Shown one piece after another: positions 24,826-33,848 of a stretch of DNA of 50,795 nucleotides. The first letter of the stretch is position 1. Every line of letters starts with the position of its first letter. The notes below the pieces were generated by a model. That model was given only the letters and a program-made list of their open reading frames with translations, had not been told where the DNA came from and searched no databases. A program made the translations under genes and the position numbers. The stretch is from Hyphomicrobiales bacterium (GTDB lineage: Bacteria > Pseudomonadota > Alphaproteobacteria > Rhizobiales > Xanthobacteraceae), in the NCBI GenBank assembly GCA_003140315.1, contig PLJS01000055.1:2152-52946 (forward strand), in the 5' to 3' direction.

Positions 24826-24870
24826 CGAGAGGCATCCCGGCTTTCGCTGCGCTCAAGCCGGGCTACGATC
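24826..24870. repeat. Palindromic intergenic repeat (GGCATCCCGGCTT / AAGCCGGGCTAC type)
   Basis: Imperfect inverted repeat CATCCCGGCTT-tcgctgcgctc-AAGCCGGGCTAC just after the aminotransferase stop. Similar GTAGCCCGG-type elements lie at 41300-41390 and 47327-47385. Such repeats are typical of Bradyrhizobium-like genomes and may act as terminators. Confidence 0.75.
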
Positions 24871-24938
24871 TTTCGGCGATCATCTAAACGCCGCATTTAC
24901 CCGTTGGGGGTCACGTGGGGCCTGATCGGAACCACGTC

Positions 24939-25808
24939 ATGATCGTCACACGTCGCCGCCTGATGCTCGGCGGGCTCGGCCTCGCCGGGGCCGGCGCGAG
25001 CACGGCTGCCTATGCGACCGGGATCGAGGCGTTCGAGCTGCGCACCACGCGTTACCGGCTGACCCCGCCCGGCTGGCCGGCGGCGCGGCGGCTGTCGATC
25101 GCCGTGATCGCGGACCTGCATGCGGGCGGCCCCAATATGGGCCTCGCGCAGATCCGCGACGTGATCGACGCAACGCTCGGCCAACACGCCGACCTCATCG
25201 TGGTGCTCGGTGATTACTTCGCGACGCACCGGTTCATCACCGAGCACGTGCCGCACGCCGCCTGGGCGGCAGAGCTTGCGCGGCTCAAGGCGCCGCTCGG
25301 TGTCCACGCGATCCTCGGCAATCACGACTGGTGGTACGACATCGAGGGCACGCGCGCGGCACTTCGGCGCGAGAATATCCCGGTGCTGGAGAATGATGCC
25401 GTGCTGCTCGGCGAGGCGGGCGCGCGCTTCTGGCTGCTGGGCTTAGGCGACACCATCGCCTACAAGCTCGGACACGGCCGCTATCGCGGCGTCGACGATC
25501 TGCCCAGCACGCTCGCACGCATGACCACGGACGATCCCGCGATCCTGTTGGTGCACGAGCCCGACATTTTCCCGAAAGTGCCGGAGCGCGTCTCGCTCAC
25601 GCTCGCGGGTCACACCCATGGCGGTCAGATCCGCGTGCCTCTGGTATGGCCGCGCTATGTGCCGTCACGCTACGGCGCGCGCTTCGCCTATGGGCACATC
25701 GTCGAGGGCGGTCGCAACATGATCGTGTCGGGCGGCCTCGGCACGAGCGTGGTGCCGGCCCGGTTCGGCGTGCCGCCGGAGATCGTACGGGTTGAGCTTG
25801 GCGCCTGA
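24939..25808 (+). CDS. Metallophosphoesterase with Tat signal
   Basis: 289 residues from ATG 24939 (MIVTRRRLMLGGLGLAGAGA). A GTG at 24915 is an alternative start. The N-terminus has a twin-arginine-like RRRLMLGG and hydrophobic stretch, so it is probably exported folded. The calcineurin-like metallophosphatase motifs are IADLHAGG, VLGDYF, AILGNHDWW, LVHEP and LTLAGHTHGGQIRVP, in order, matching the DxH, GDxxD-like, GNHD, H and GHTH metal ligands. Such proteins (YkuE-like) dephosphorylate lipid or small-molecule substrates. It is followed 47 bp later by a small conserved protein. Confidence 0.88.
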   Translation: MIVTRRRLMLGGLGLAGAGASTAAYATGIEAFELRTTRYRLTPPGWPAARRLSIAVIADLHAGGPNMGLAQIRDVIDATLGQHADLIVVLGDYFATHRFITEHVPHAAWAAELARLKAPLGVHAILGNHDWWYDIEGTRAALRRENIPVLENDAVLLGEAGARFWLLGLGDTIAYKLGHGRYRGVDDLPSTLARMTTDDPAILLVHEPDIFPKVPERVSLTLAGHTHGGQIRVPLVWPRYVPSRYGARFAYGHIVEGGRNMIVSGGLGTSVVPARFGVPPEIVRVELGA

Positions 25809-25855
25809 AGGCGCGATGCTGGAGGCTGCTGCCGCAACCACGTGGGAGATCGGCG

Positions 25856-26161
25856 ATGAAAATGACCCGCGTTCAATACACAATACGAGGCGACTTCGTC
25901 GAGGAGAACAAGAAAAACATCGAAGCCGTCGTGCGCGAACTGCGCGCGCAGAACAATGGCGATGTGCGGTACGCGGTCTACGTCCATGACGACGGCCGGA
26001 CGTTCATGCACCTCGCGCAGCACAACACGGTCGAGGCGGAGCGTTTCCCGACCTCACTGGACGCATTCCGGCATTTCCAGTCGCAGTTGAAAGAGCATCT
26101 CGAGGTCGCGCCCAAGGTGGAGAAGTTCACCCTGGTGCAATCCGCAACGCCGATCTTCTAG
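25856..26161 (+). CDS. Small conserved protein, possible ABM-like alpha/beta fold
   Basis: 101 residues with GGGAGAT 6 bases before ATG. Sequence MKMTRVQYTIRGDFVEENKK, IEAVVRELRAQNNGDVRYAV, DDGRTFMHLAQHNTVEAERF, LDAFRHFQSQLKEHLEVAPK suggests a beta-alpha-beta ferredoxin-like fold as in antibiotic biosynthesis monooxygenase (ABM) domains, although no catalytic residues are certain. No signal peptide. Same strand as the metallophosphoesterase, 47 bp downstream. It ends with TAG 26159-26161. Function unknown. Confidence 0.65.
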   Translation: MKMTRVQYTIRGDFVEENKKNIEAVVRELRAQNNGDVRYAVYVHDDGRTFMHLAQHNTVEAERFPTSLDAFRHFQSQLKEHLEVAPKVEKFTLVQSATPIF

Positions 26162-26162
26162 A

Positions 26163-26230
26163 GCATGATCCCGAAAAATAGGAACCGGTTGCGGATAGGA
26201 TCATGCTCGAACCAATAGTTAGATCATGAT
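26163..26230. repeat. Dispersed repeat (GATCATGATCCCGAAAA / AACCGGTT type)
   Basis: Arms GAGCATGATCC...GGATCATGCTC with AGGAACCGGTTGCGG between; a relative of the element at 17050-17115. ATGATC motifs continue to 26255. Lies between convergent genes. Confidence 0.7.
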
Positions 26231-26270
26231 TCTGCTTGGCGCGATCATGATCCGGACGCCCAAAAAGCAG

Positions 26271-26294
26271 AACGCCGGGCTTTCGCCCGGCGTT
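26271..26294 (-). terminator. Rho-independent terminator of the L,D-transpeptidase gene
   Basis: Stem AACGCCGGGC-tttc-GCCCGGCGTT, perfect 10-bp arms. Read on the minus strand it is followed by CTGCTTTTT, a T run, 27 bp after the transpeptidase stop at 26321. Confidence 0.85.
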
Positions 26295-26320
26295 CGCTAG
26301 TCCCCCGCGCCGCTAATTCG

Positions 26321-26992
26321 TCAGTTCGGTTCCACGCGCCCGCCCGTGAAGGCCACCCGCGGATTGTTCGGCGAGTCGCCCTGCCCCGGAGCGAGCACGA
26401 CCACCGGGCTTCCGACCTTGACCCGGTTGAACAGGTCGATCGCGTCCTCGTTGGTCAGGCGGATGCAGCCCGACGAGATCGCCGATCCGATATATTCCGG
26501 CTGATTGGTGCCATGGATGCGGTAAAGCGTGTCCTTCGTCCCGTCATAGACGTAGAGCGCGCGCGAGCCCATCGGATTGTGCGGGCCGGGCGCCACATAG
26601 CCCGGAATGTTGCCGAGGCGCTTCTTGATGTCGGAGGTAGGCGTCCAGGACGGCCACTCTTCCTTGCGCCCGACCTTGGCGATGCCGGAGAACGACAGCG
26701 CGTCCTCACCCACGGTCACGCCATAACGGATCGCCTTGCCCTCGGGCAGCACGAAGTAGAGGTAGCGCGCATCGCTATCGACGACGATCGTGCCGGCGCT
26801 TTCCTTACGGTGATAGGTGACGATGTGCCGGCGAAAGGGCTCGGGGATGTTGGCCTGCGCGTAAGGCGCGGCAGCGAGCAGCTTCTTGTCGCGCGGCGTC
26901 ATGCTCGTGTCGGAGGCGACTTCCAGAGTCGACTGGACGCAGCCGCCCGCGAGCAATCCCAGCAATAAAAATGCGAACCCACGTACCGCCAT
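26321..26992 (-). CDS. L,D-transpeptidase (YkuD), lipoprotein
   Basis: 223 residues from ATG 26992 (MAVRGFAFLLLGLLAGGCVQ), with an AAGGAA ribosome site. The lipobox LAGGC makes it a membrane-anchored lipoprotein. The YkuD domain has HRKESAGTIVVDSDARYLYF, WPSWTPTSDIKKR, APGPHNPMGSRALYVYDG and the catalytic HGTNQPEYIGSAISSGCIRL with Cys and upstream His. Such enzymes make 3-3 cross-links in peptidoglycan or attach outer-membrane proteins to it (in Hyphomicrobiales, Ldts attach Omp25-type porins). A strong terminator follows. Upstream frame extensions are not protein-like. Confidence 0.92.
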   Translation of the reverse strand: MAVRGFAFLLLGLLAGGCVQSTLEVASDTSMTPRDKKLLAAAPYAQANIPEPFRRHIVTYHRKESAGTIVVDSDARYLYFVLPEGKAIRYGVTVGEDALSFSGIAKVGRKEEWPSWTPTSDIKKRLGNIPGYVAPGPHNPMGSRALYVYDGTKDTLYRIHGTNQPEYIGSAISSGCIRLTNEDAIDLFNRVKVGSPVVVLAPGQGDSPNNPRVAFTGGRVEPN

Positions 26993-27370
26993 GGTTCGTT
27001 TTCCTTCGTCTCGCGCGCTCGCCCCAGGATCAGAGTCTGTTAAACCAAAGAAATCGAGGACTCCAGCCGTTATTGGCGCCAGCACACATGCCAGCCGCGA
27101 CCTGTTGCAGGAATGCCGCAGTCGGTCGACCCCAACTCCAGGAACTGTCCCAGATCCTAGCTTGGCAGGGACTGGTAAAGGACTGTTTACCATGACCGGC
27201 TGATCTTAAGCCGTCTGGACGGTTTCGTCCGACGCAGACCTCGAGCCTTCCGATTCGCTGCCAAAAATTCCGCGGCGCGGCACAGTTTCCCCACAACTCT
27301 GCCGCAGTCGGGCGCGAGAAGCCGCGCCCCGTCTCTCAGAGAGGCGGGTGCAGTCAAGAAAGGGAGAGAA
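26993..27370. other. Intergenic region between divergent Ldt and small-protein genes
   Basis: About 378 bases. Contains a 7-bp perfect inverted repeat (27173-27192) and the ribosome site AGGGAGAGAA of the next gene. No gene seen on either strand. Confidence 0.5.
27173..27192. promoter_or_regulatory. Inverted repeat, possible operator
   Basis: TGGTAAA-ggactg-TTTACCA: perfect 7-bp arms, 6-base spacer, in the divergent region upstream of the Ldt gene (starts 26992). Spacing fits a dimeric regulator; not matched to a known family. Confidence 0.35.
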
Positions 27371-27550
27371 ATGTCCAACCGTGCAAGTCCCGATCAGCGA
27401 CGCGAGCGCGCCGGATTAGATGCGCGCTATGGCAAGATCGGCATATCGGCGGTCGCAGCCGCGCTACGCTACCAGAGCGAGACGAAGAAACCCGTTAGTG
27501 CGCCCGCGGCCCCGCCCTTGGAGGAGCCCGCGGAGGACGCGGCGGCCTGA
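27371..27550 (+). CDS. 59-residue conserved small protein
   Basis: A short gene with GGGAGAGAA directly before ATG 27371, ending TGA at 27550. Sequence starts MSNRASPDQRRERAGLDARY, then GKIGISAVAAALRY, then a Pro/Ala/Glu-rich tail. The core (AGLDxRYGKIGISAVAAA) looks like a recurrent small protein of Bradyrhizobium-like genomes of unknown function. High codon-position GC and the ribosome site support it. Soluble, no membrane segment. Confidence 0.6.
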   Translation: MSNRASPDQRRERAGLDARYGKIGISAVAAALRYQSETKKPVSAPAAPPLEEPAEDAAA

Positions 27551-27651
27551 GAGCCGCCGCTTGGCGCCGCCTTCTCAACTTCCGACGCAGTGGACGATGG
27601 CATGCACACGCGCTAGGCATGGCGGCAGGTCCTGCCAGCAGGTTGCGGGCG

Positions 27652-28629
27652 ATGCTGTCCACTTACATTCCGCGCGGTAACACCCTCGAGCGGCGGACGG
27701 TCGAGGGGCCGCAGGAGATTCCCGACGGTTCGATCTGGTTCGACCTCGTCTCACCCACGCAGGGCGAGGACAAGGTGATCGAGCGCGCGCTCGGCATCGG
27801 CGTGCCGACGCGCGAGGAGATGCAGGAAATCGAAGTGTCGAGCCGGCTCTATGTGGAGAACGGCGCGCGCTACATGACGGCGACGCTGATGTGCCAGTCG
27901 GAGACCGCGGTCCCGAGGACCACGCCGGTGACCTTCATCCTCGCCGGCCACAAGCTCGTCACCGTGCGCTACGACGACCCGCGCCCGTTCGCGCTGGTGA
28001 GCAACAAGCTCGCGCGCATGTGTCCGGCCTCGGTTTCCGGCGAGACGATCCTCATGGACCTGCTCGACGCGATGATCGACCGCGCCGCCGACATTCTCGA
28101 GCGCGCCGGCGCCGACATCGACAAGGTCTCGCACGACATCTTCGAGCCCGAGGGACGACGCGCCAACCAGTCCACGACCTATCAGTTCATCTTCAAGACG
28201 ATCGGCCGCAAAGGCGACCTCACCTCCAAGGTACGCGAAAGCCTCGTCTCGATCGGCCGACTCTTGCTGTTTCTCGCCAACGAGGCCGACGCGATGAAAT
28301 GGCCGAAGGATATGCGCGCGCAGTTCAAGTCGATGCAGCGCGACGTCGCCTCGCTCTCCGATCACGCGAGCTACCTCGGCAGCAAGGTGACCTTCCTGCT
28401 CGACGCCATGATCGGCGTGATCGGCGTCGAGCAGAACAACATCATCAAGATCTTCTCGGTCGCCGCGGTGGTGCTGATGCCGCCCACGCTGCTTGCCTCG
28501 ATCTACGGCATGAACTTCAAGCATATGCCGGAGCTCGACTAGGAGTTCGGCTATCCGCTCGCCATCGTGCTGATGGTCATCGCCGCGATCCTTCCCTAGA
28601 TGTTCTTCAAGTGGAAGCGCTGGCTGTAG
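27652..28629 (+). pseudogene. corA: CorA-family Mg2+/Co2+ transporter with two in-frame amber codons
   Basis: ATG 27652 (MLSTYIPRGNTLERRTVEGP); an in-frame ATG at 27619 is possible. Cytoplasmic domain (IWFDLVSPTQGEDKVIERAL, REEMQEIEVSSRLYVENGA) and coiled stalk are intact, followed by TM1 (NNIIKIFSVAAVVLMPPTLL) and the selectivity motif YGMNF. TAG at 28540-28542 stops the frame just after KHMPELD. Past it, EFGYPLAIVLMVIAAILP forms TM2, a second TAG lies at 28597-28599, then MFFKWKRWL and a final TAG at 28627-28629. Both internal ambers sit where CorA relatives have an aromatic residue, so without them this is a normal 325-residue CorA. As written it lacks TM2 and would not function. Confidence 0.9.
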
Positions 28630-28716
28630 CGACGCGTCACGGTTACCGCGGCGCCGTAACTTAAACGAACATCGCAACGCCGGCTTACTGTTAACACCCT
28701 GATGCAACACCGCGCG

Positions 28717-28744
28717 GGATTATCCGTAGTCTTGCGGATAGTCC
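28717..28744. repeat. Imperfect palindrome downstream of corA
   Basis: GGATTATCCG-tagtcttg-CGGATAGTCC, one mismatch in 10-bp arms. It sits between corA and the MHYT gene and could be a corA terminator (no T run) or a binding site. Confidence 0.45.
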
Positions 28745-28752
28745 TGAGCCGC

Positions 28753-28764
28753 TGAGTTAACTCA
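28753..28764. promoter_or_regulatory. Perfect 12-bp palindrome upstream of the GGDEF-EAL gene
   Basis: TGAGTTAACTCA, perfect. It lies about 27-48 bp before the start of the MHYT-PAS-GGDEF-EAL gene and may be an operator. Confidence 0.35.
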
Positions 28765-28811
28765 ACACACACAAGGACGTGGCGTAGTGCATGCCGCAAA
28801 GGCGTGCACTC

Positions 28812-31800
28812 ATGTTCCGCGTTCTCAACTGCCTCACAAGCGATCACGACTGGCGGCTCGTCGCGCTCGCCGTTCTCGTCTGCTTCGGCGCGAGCGCGGC
28901 GGCGCTGAGCCTGCTGCAGAGTGCGCGCGACGCTCGTGGCGCGACGCGCGCCGCGTGGATCGCCGCCGCGGGCGCCGTCGGCGGCGGCGGCATCTGGGCC
29001 ACGCATTTCATCGCGATCATCGCCTATGACCCCCCCGTCAACGTCGGCTATGACGTCGGACTGAGCGCGCTCTCGCTCCTCGTCGCGATGACGGTGACGG
29101 CGGCCGGGCTCGGCGTCGCGGTGCGCGCGCCGCGGTCGTGGGGCGCGGCGGCGGGGGGCGCCATCGTCGGCGCCGGCATCGCCGCCATGCACTTCGTCGG
29201 CATGGCGGCGCTGGAACTGCCGGGCCGGATCGCCTGGTCGCCCGACCTCGTGATCGCCGCGATCGTGCTCGGTATCGCGCTGACGGCGAGCGCACTTGTG
29301 GTCGCGGGCCGCAAGGACGCGGTGGCAACATATTCGCCGCCGCGCTGCTGCTCGCACTGGCGATCATCGCCCTTCATTTCACCGCAATGGGCGCCGTCGT
29401 CATCATTCCCGATCCGACGCGCGTCGTCGATCCGTTCGCGCTGTCGGAAACGATGCTCGCCCTGACGATCGCCGGGATCACCTCGGCGGTGCTGAGCGTG
29501 AGAGCATCATCGGCGCCGCGATGGACCGGCGGTTCAGCCGCAAGAGCGCGCTCCTCGACACCGCGCTGAACAATAAGAGTTACGGTCTTCTGATATTCGA
29601 CGCGGACGGGCGGCTGGTCGTGTGCAATCAGCGCTACTTCGAGCTTTATCGCCTGCCGCCCGGCTCTCTGCGGCCCGGCGCGACCTTGCGCGAACTCATC
29701 GACCAGAGGATGGCGGCCGGCATTTTCGACGGCGATCCCGACCAATATTGCATCGACATCGCCTCGGCGCTTGCCGAGCACAGAACAATCAGCAGGATGA
29801 CGGAACTTCGCGACGGCCGCACCATCGCGGTCGTCAGCGAACCGATACCGGAAGGCGGCTGGGTCGCGACGCACCAGGATATCACGGAGCAAACGCGTCG
29901 CGAGGCATCGTTCCGCTTCCTGTTCGAAAGCAATCCGGTTCCGATGTGGATCTGGGATCACGCGACGCTGCGCTTCCTCGCGGTCAATGACGCCGCGGTC
30001 GCGCACTACGGCTACACGCGCGAGCGATTTCTGACGATGACGCTCAACGACATCAAAGTCGCCGATCATGAGATTACGGCCGCCGACGCGGTGGAAGGAT
30101 ATGAAGCGCGTCTGCGCGAGCGGCGCACCTCTTGTCATGTCAAGGCGGACGGCAGCCGGATCCAGGCCACGATCTACGGTCGGCCGATGAGCCACGAAGG
30201 CCGCCCGGCGTCGCTCGTCGCGATCGTCGACGTGACCGAGCGCCAACGGGGCGAGGACGAGCTCCGCCGCATGCAGGAGTTCCTCAACACGATCATCGAC
30301 AGCGTCCCGGCAACCATCGCGGTCAAGGACGCGCGCGATCTCACCTATGTGCTGCTCAATCGCGCCGGCGAGGAGTTGCTCGGCATCACGCGCGACCGGA
30401 TCGTCGGCAAGACGGCGCGCGACGTCTTCGACGAGGCATCGGCGGACGCGATCATGGCACGCGACGAGCGCATGCTGAAGAGCGGGTCGGCCGTGTCAGA
30501 GCAACAAGCGGTCGAGACGCCGGGCAAGGGAAAGCGCTTCGTCAATAGCACACGCGTCATGATCCGCGACGAGAGCGGCGGCCGCCGCTATCTCCTGACC
30601 GTCATCGACGATATGACCGAGCGCAAGCAGGCCGAAGACGAGCTGCGCCGCACGCGCACATTCCTCGACGCCATCGTGGACAACATGCCGGCGATCCTAG
30701 TGGTCAAGGACGCCGAGCAGCGCTACGTCCTGGTCAATCGCGCCGCGGAGGAGTGCTTCGGGGTCGCGCGCAGCGAGATGATCGGCAAGCACGCCCGCGA
30801 CTTCTTTCCCGAAGCCGACCACGTGACCGCGCTCGATAACGAGGCGATGCAGAAGCGAGAGATGGTCGAGGTCGGCGACCACCCCGTCATCACGCCGCGT
30901 CACGGCACGCGCATGCTCACGACCAAGAAGCTGACCTTGCGCGGTGAGGACGGGGCCGCACAATATCTGTTGAGCCTCTCCGAGGACGTGACCGATCGCG
31001 CGCGCGCGCAACGCCAGATCGCGCACATGGCACGTCACGACACGCTCACGGATCTGCCGAACCGTGCGGCCTTCAACGAAAAGCTCGCCGCGGCGTTCGG
31101 ACAGGCATCGTCGAGCGGCACGGCATTCGCGGTGCTCTGCGTCGACCTCGACCGGTTCAAGGAGATCAACGACGTGTTCGGGCATTCGGTCGGCGACGCG
31201 CTATTGTGCGAGGCCTCACGCCGGATGCATGCGGCCGCGGACGGCGCATTCCTGGCGCGCCTTGGCGGCGATGAATTCACGCTGATCGTCGAAAAGGAAG
31301 CAGATGAGGCCGAAGTCGTCGCGGAGCGACTGCTCGCGACGCTCGCCTCCGAGATCGAGGTCGTCGGTCACCATCTGCGCGTCAGCATGAGCATCGGCGT
31401 CGCGGTCTTCCCAACCGACGGCAAGGAGCCCGCGACCCTGGTCGCCAACGCCGACGCCGCGCTCTATCGCGCCAAGGCGGAAGGGCGCGGATCGATCCGC
31501 TTCTTCGCGGCCGAAATGGACGAACGGTTGCGCGAGCGGCGGATGCTGCAGCACGAACTGCGTTCGGCGATCAGTCGCGGCGAGCTTGTGCTGCACTATC
31601 AGCCGCAGGCACGCATCGGCGGCGAGATTCTCGGCTTCGAAGCGCTGGTGCGCTGGCATCATCCGACCCGCGGCATGATCCAGCCGGGAAGCTTCATTCC
31701 GCTCGCGGAGGAAAGCGGCCTGATCGTCGAGATAGGCGAATGGATCCTGCGCGAGGCGTGCCGCGAGGCCGCCTCGTGGCCGCATCCGCTGCAGATCGCC

Positions 31801-32316
31801 GTCAATCTATCGCCGATCCAGTTCCGTCATGGCGACCTCGCGCTGCTGCTGCACGGCATCCTGCTCGAGACCGGGCTCGCGGCAAACCGGCTCGAGCTTG
31901 AAATCACCGAGGGGGTGCTGATCGGAGATTTCTCGCGCGCCCTGTCGATCCTGCGCCGCCTCAAGGCGCTCGGCATACGCATCGCGATGGACGACTTCGG
32001 CACCGGCTATTCGTCGCTGTCCTATCTGCAGTCGTTCCCGTTCGACAAGATCAAGATCGATCGAACGTTCATCGCGAATCTCGCCGCCAACGAGCATTCC
32101 GCCGCGATCGTGCGCGCGGTCATCGGGCTCGGGCGGGGCTTGAGCCTGCCGGTGGTTGCGGAGGGTGTGGAGACCGGAGAGCAGCTCGCGTTCCTCACAC
32201 GGGAACACTGCGACGAGATGCAAGGCTTCCTGATCGGCCGGCCGGCGCCGATCGCGACCTATGCGGAGATGGTCGGACGCAAGAGCGCGCCGGAGCGCAA
32301 GGCGGCGGCCGGTTGA
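28812..32316 (+). pseudogene. MHYT-PAS-GGDEF-EAL c-di-GMP regulator, two frameshifts in the sensor part
   Basis: Start ATG 28812 (MFRVLNCLTSDHDWRLVALA); 28791 is an alternative. The MHYT sensor has motifs GIWATHFIAIIAYDPP, AAMHFVGMAAL and, in a second frame, IALHFTAMGAVVIIPDP. A base is missing near 29320 and another near 29501. The rest (29505-32316) is open: a four-segment PAS region (about 29560-30990), GGDEF with RLGGDEF at 31264-31278, no RxxD I-site upstream, and EAL at 31639-31647 with MDDFGTGYSSLSYL and DKIKIDRTFI, so both catalytic domains look active. It would make or break cyclic di-GMP on sensing a diatomic gas or redox cue. The intact cytoplasmic part might be made from an internal start. 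Recent pseudogene or sequence error. Confidence 0.88.
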
Positions 32317-32340
32317 GCGGCAGTCGCGATCGCCCGCACG

Positions 32341-33096
32341 TCACACGTGCTGGCCGCCGTTGATGTGGATCTCGGCGCCATTCACGTAGGAGCTCGTCTC
32401 CGTGCACAGCACATAGATGATCTTGGCGACCTCGTCGGGCGTGCCGAGGCGGTGCATCGGGATCTGATGCGCGACGATCTCCTCGGTGCCGGGAGAGAGG
32501 ATCGCGGTATCGATCTCGCCGGGCGCGATCGCGTTGACGCGAACGCCGAGCGGGCCGAAGTCGGACGCCATCTCGCGCGTCAGGCTGGCGAGCGCCGCCT
32601 TGGAGGTCGCATAGGCCGCGCCCGCGAAGGGATGCACGCGCGAGCCCGCGATCGAGGTCACGTTCACGACCGACCCCTTCGCCTTTTTCAATTCCTCCAG
32701 CAAACCTCGCGCCAGCATGATCGGCGCGAAGAAGTTGACCTGAAACACATGCGCCCACACCTCGCGCGCGGTGTCGATCGCGGAGAGCCGCTTGCCACCC
32801 TCGGCCTTGGGCGAGATCGCCGCGTTGTTGACGAGGGCGTGCAGCTCGCCATTGTCGAGCCTGCCTTTGATCTCGGCGATCGCGTCATCGGTGCTCGCCG
32901 GATCGGCGAGATCGACCTGGATGTGATCCTCCGGCCCCATCTCCCACGGACAGTTCTCGGGGAAGCCATGGCGCGAGCAGGTGATCACACGCCAGCCCGC
33001 GGCCGAGAAACGCTTGACCGTCGCGTGGCCGATGCCGCGGCTCGCTCCGGTGAGCAACAGCGTGCGGCGGGGTTGGTTGGAAGGTGAACTCGGCAT
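32341..33096 (-). CDS. Short-chain dehydrogenase/reductase
   Basis: 251 residues from ATG 33096 (MPSSPSNQPRRTLLLTGASR); the frame extends upstream through an intergenic repeat and is not coding there. Classical SDR motifs: TGASRGIG (NADP(H) loop), D in QVDLADPAS, NNAAIS, VNVTSIAGS (Ser), YATSKAAL (YxxxK) and VRVNAIAPGEIDTAI. No signal peptide. Function unknown; classical SDRs reduce ketones or oxidise alcohols. It follows a dispersed repeat. C-terminus GAEIHINGGQHV is usual for the family. Confidence 0.88.
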   Translation of the reverse strand: MPSSPSNQPRRTLLLTGASRGIGHATVKRFSAAGWRVITCSRHGFPENCPWEMGPEDHIQVDLADPASTDDAIAEIKGRLDNGELHALVNNAAISPKAEGGKRLSAIDTAREVWAHVFQVNFFAPIMLARGLLEELKKAKGSVVNVTSIAGSRVHPFAGAAYATSKAALASLTREMASDFGPLGVRVNAIAPGEIDTAILSPGTEEIVAHQIPMHRLGTPDEVAKIIYVLCTETSSYVNGAEIHINGGQHV

Positions 33097-33112
33097 CAAC
33101 GATTCCCTGATC

Positions 33113-33198
33113 TCCGTCATGCCCGGCCTTGTGCCGGGCATCCACGTCTTTCTGTCATCAAGCAAGGCGTGGATGGCCGGGACAGGCCCGGCCATGAC
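33113..33198. repeat. Dispersed palindromic repeat (CATGCCCGGC / GGCCATGACG type)
   Basis: CCGTCATGCCCGGCCTTGTG at one end and GGCCCGGCCATGACGA at the other form long complementary arms with CACGCCTTGCTT-like centre. A common Bradyrhizobium-type repeat. Between pdxH and the SDR gene. Confidence 0.8.
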
Positions 33199-33206
33199 GA
33201 ATTAGT

Positions 33207-33848
33207 TCATGGATACATTCGCGTCTTCGCCCACGCGGCGCCCAACTCCGCGCGCTTGAACTCGATGCGGTCGTGCAGCCGGTACGGCCGGTCGTGCCAG
33301 AACTCCATCGATATGGGGAGCACGCGGTAGCCCGACCAGTGCGGCGGACGCGGGACGCTGCCGATCACGTATTTCGCCCCGTAAAGCGCGATCGCCTTCT
33401 CGAAGGCGAGCCGGCTTTCCAATGGGCGCGACTGCTGGCTCGCCCAGGCGCCGATCTGCGCCTGCTTTGGGCGCGTCGCGAAATAGGCGTCGGCCTCGGC
33501 CGGCGTCACGCGCTCGACGGCCCCGCGGATGCGCACCTGGCGGTTGAGCGACTTCCAATAGAACAGCAGCGCCGCGCGTGGCGCCGTGCCGAGTTCGCGG
33601 CCCTTCTGGCTTTCGGTGTTGGTGTAGAAGGAAAAGCCGTGCTCATCGACGCCCTTGAGCAGCACGGTGCGCAGGTTCGGCAGGCCGTCCGCGTCGATGG
33701 TCGCGAGCGACATGGCGTTCGGGTCGCGCGGTTCGGAGCGCTTCGCCTCCGCGAACCAGGCGTCGAACAGCCGGAACGGCTCTTCGACTTCCGTGAAATC
33801 ACCAGATGTTAACCACGTCGGGTATTCTATCGGGGCTGTGTCGGACAT
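33207..33848 (-). CDS. pdxH: Pyridoxamine 5'-phosphate oxidase
   Basis: 213 residues from ATG 33848-33846. Oxidises pyridoxine/pyridoxamine 5'-phosphate to pyridoxal 5'-phosphate with FMN and O2. Signatures: [20 protein letters not shown] (FMN), [37 protein letters not shown] (FMN), [13 protein letters not shown] and [20 protein letters not shown] (PLP/substrate), then [12 protein letters not shown]-terminus AWAKTRMYP replaces the usual RLxP ending. The start codon overlaps that of the RT0821-like gene on the other strand by two bases, so their promoters must lie inside each other's gene or further away. Confidence 0.93.
   Translation of the reverse strand: MSDTAPIEYPTWLTSGDFTEVEEPFRLFDAWFAEAKRSEPRDPNAMSLATIDADGLPNLRTVLLKGVDEHGFSFYTNTESQKGRELGTAPRAALLFYWKSLNRQVRIRGAVERVTPAEADAYFATRPKQAQIGAWASQQSRPLESRLAFEKAIALYGAKYVIGSVPRPPHWSGYRVLPISMEFWHDRPYRLHDRIEFKRAELGAAWAKTRMYP

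Noticed and set aside
23387-24856. Long open frame antisense to the class III aminotransferase
   Set aside because: High-GC shadow of the real gene: Arg/His/Asp-rich, no protein family pattern, while the plus strand has full PLP motifs.
33100-33195. N-terminal extension of the SDR protein
   Set aside because: The extension is encoded by a dispersed palindromic repeat; the SDR fold starts at ATG 33096.
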